From NCBI GenBank assembly GCA_964532465.1, contig CAZHHX010000014.1, positions 16,152 through 80,151 of the forward strand: a stretch of 64,000 nt of DNA. The letters are read 5' to 3'. Below are positions 63,398 through 64,000 of this stretch, in pieces. The first letter of the stretch is position 1; the number at the start of each line of letters is the position of its first letter. The position numbers were made by a program, and so were the translations under genes. The notes under the pieces were generated by a model that had not been told where the DNA came from, made no database searches, and saw only the letters and a program-made list of their open reading frames with translations. The DNA is from JAPLKB01 sp964532465 (GTDB lineage Bacteria > Desulfobacterota > Syntrophorhabdia > Syntrophorhabdales > Syntrophorhabdaceae).

Positions 63398-63412
63398 ATG
63401 AATATACGTTCA
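63383..63412. promoter_or_regulatory. 30-bp near-palindrome over the tetR start codon, probable operator
   Basis: Left half TGAACGATTATTCAT and right half ATGAATATACGTTCA are reverse complements at 13 of 15 positions. Bases 63383-63397 are the first five codons of tetR, and the other half is the leader. The length and symmetry fit a TetR-dimer (or double-dimer) operator. Confidence 0.6.
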
Positions 63413-63726
63413 GTTTACAGAGTCAAATATCTTATGTCAATAAAAATATATTGAAGAGATTCCTCATCTGAAAGTAATGAAAATCAGGAATCAAAGTTTT
63501 GTCATAATTGATTTTCATGATCCTGTTGCTTACAGAGGGGTAGGTATGTTGTGTCCACGAGTCATTAGATTGATCAATGTATTGTCATATTACAAGCCCA
63601 GGTTTTTTTTAAGTTCTCATGATCTGTCCGGATTTTGTTTTTCCTTTTTACTGCCAAAGCAGACTGTGATAATCTTCGTTTTAACCATATGTGTATCCCT
63701 TGTATATACTTTGCTTCATATCGTTG
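63413..63726. other. Leader/intergenic region upstream of tetR
   Basis: AT-rich. A 90-codon plus-strand frame at 63477-63749 is hydrophobic, overlaps the antitoxin-like gene on the other strand and has no ribosome-binding site, so I do not call it. No other feature is seen. Confidence 0.5.
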
Positions 63727-63915
63727 TTATTTTTCTTTTACAACATTAACGAGTTTTGAAAGTGATTTATATTTTGCTTTTGAAACAGTTTTAACTTTTC
63801 GCTTTTTCTCGCTTTCCCTCATATTTTCAAAAAAAGTATGCAGATCATAATTTGCATCTTTGGCCAATTGCTCGCCGGCCCTTCTTACTTCTTTTACTAC
63901 TGGGTCATCCCACAT
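63727..63915 (-). CDS. Small antitoxin-like protein of unknown function
   Basis: 62 aa from ATG 63915, chosen because GGAGG lies 6 bases upstream (the in-frame ATG at 63927 overlaps that site). MWDDPVVKEVRRAGEQLAKD and YDLHTFFENMRESEKKR resemble the widespread short MW(D/H)DPIV…EVR…YDL proteins often found beside toxin genes. The C-terminus is Lys-rich. Anything upstream of it is cut off after 85 bp by the window edge; a short frame there (ending YDRVVGIYHGPRQTHV) might be the end of a partner gene. Confidence 0.65.
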   Translation of the reverse strand: MWDDPVVKEVRRAGEQLAKDANYDLHTFFENMRESEKKRKVKTVSKAKYKSLSKLVNVVKEK

Positions 63916-64000
63916 GATACCCTCCATCAGTTTTCATACATGAGTCTGTCGAGGGCCATGGTATATACCCACTACACGGTCATAAGGGCCAAGGTAATTC

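Noticed and set aside
63477..63749. 90-codon plus-strand frame
   Set aside because: Overlaps a better-supported minus-strand gene, lacks a ribosome-binding site and is low-complexity hydrophobic.
1..64000. tRNA or rRNA genes
   Set aside because: No cloverleaf with a GGTTCGAATCC-type T-loop or rRNA sequence was recognised by eye; a tRNAscan/cmsearch run would be decisive.

Overview
The window comes from a Gram-negative bacterium. It encodes TolC/NodT outer-membrane channels, RND pumps, an Mla-type lipid transport system and several lipoproteins. The mix is most consistent with an anaerobic Desulfobacterota (former Deltaproteobacteria) lineage of the syntrophic type: an acyl-CoA dehydrogenase next to etfBA, a UGA-containing thioredoxin-like selenoprotein gene, a decayed sensor-protein tail of a kind I associate with that group, and many dispersed palindromic repeats. 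This placement is inference from gene content; there is no rRNA or tRNA in the window.

Layout. 1-3946: RND pump permease (cut by the left edge) plus its outer-membrane lipoprotein. 3947-7572: repeats and gene remnants, a PfkB sugar kinase divergent from a LysR regulator, and a thioredoxin-like gene with an in-frame TGA in its UxxC motif followed by a SECIS-like hairpin. 7573-16551: an accessory stretch with an orphan chemoreceptor and an orphan ParB between inverted copies of an 84-bp repeat, a type IIG restriction-modification enzyme carrying in-frame palindromic repeats, a HicBA toxin-antitoxin pair and a CopG-like antitoxin. 16552-21863: an isoprenylcysteine-methyltransferase-like gene followed by TolC-MacA-MacB, behind a candidate sigma-54 promoter with two upstream dyads. 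22003-26755: two related secreted proteins, a PAS hybrid histidine kinase and a small zinc-binding protein.

26818-36356 holds a three-gene unit on the minus strand: an exported TPR protein and two giant exported proteins (1175 and 1576 aa). Each giant has an N-terminal nucleotidyltransferase-like DxD motif, long helical stretches, tandem Ig/PKD-like domains and a Cys-rich tail. I recognise no named family for it, and it is the best candidate here for an undescribed system.

36686-47354 is mostly housekeeping on the minus strand: an aminotransferase, acyl-CoA dehydrogenase-etfB-etfA, and the macromolecular synthesis operon rpsU-yqeY-mutS2-dnaG-rpoD. 48145-56665 is a plus-strand run of seven closely spaced genes: MlaE-MlaF-MlaD-PqiC-like lipoprotein, a STAS protein with an unknown C-terminal domain, a permease fused to two tandem substrate-binding domains, and its ATPase. 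56677-63412 is a minus-strand TetR-TolC-adaptor-RND efflux operon with a 30-bp near-palindrome over the tetR start codon. The right edge holds one small antitoxin-like gene.
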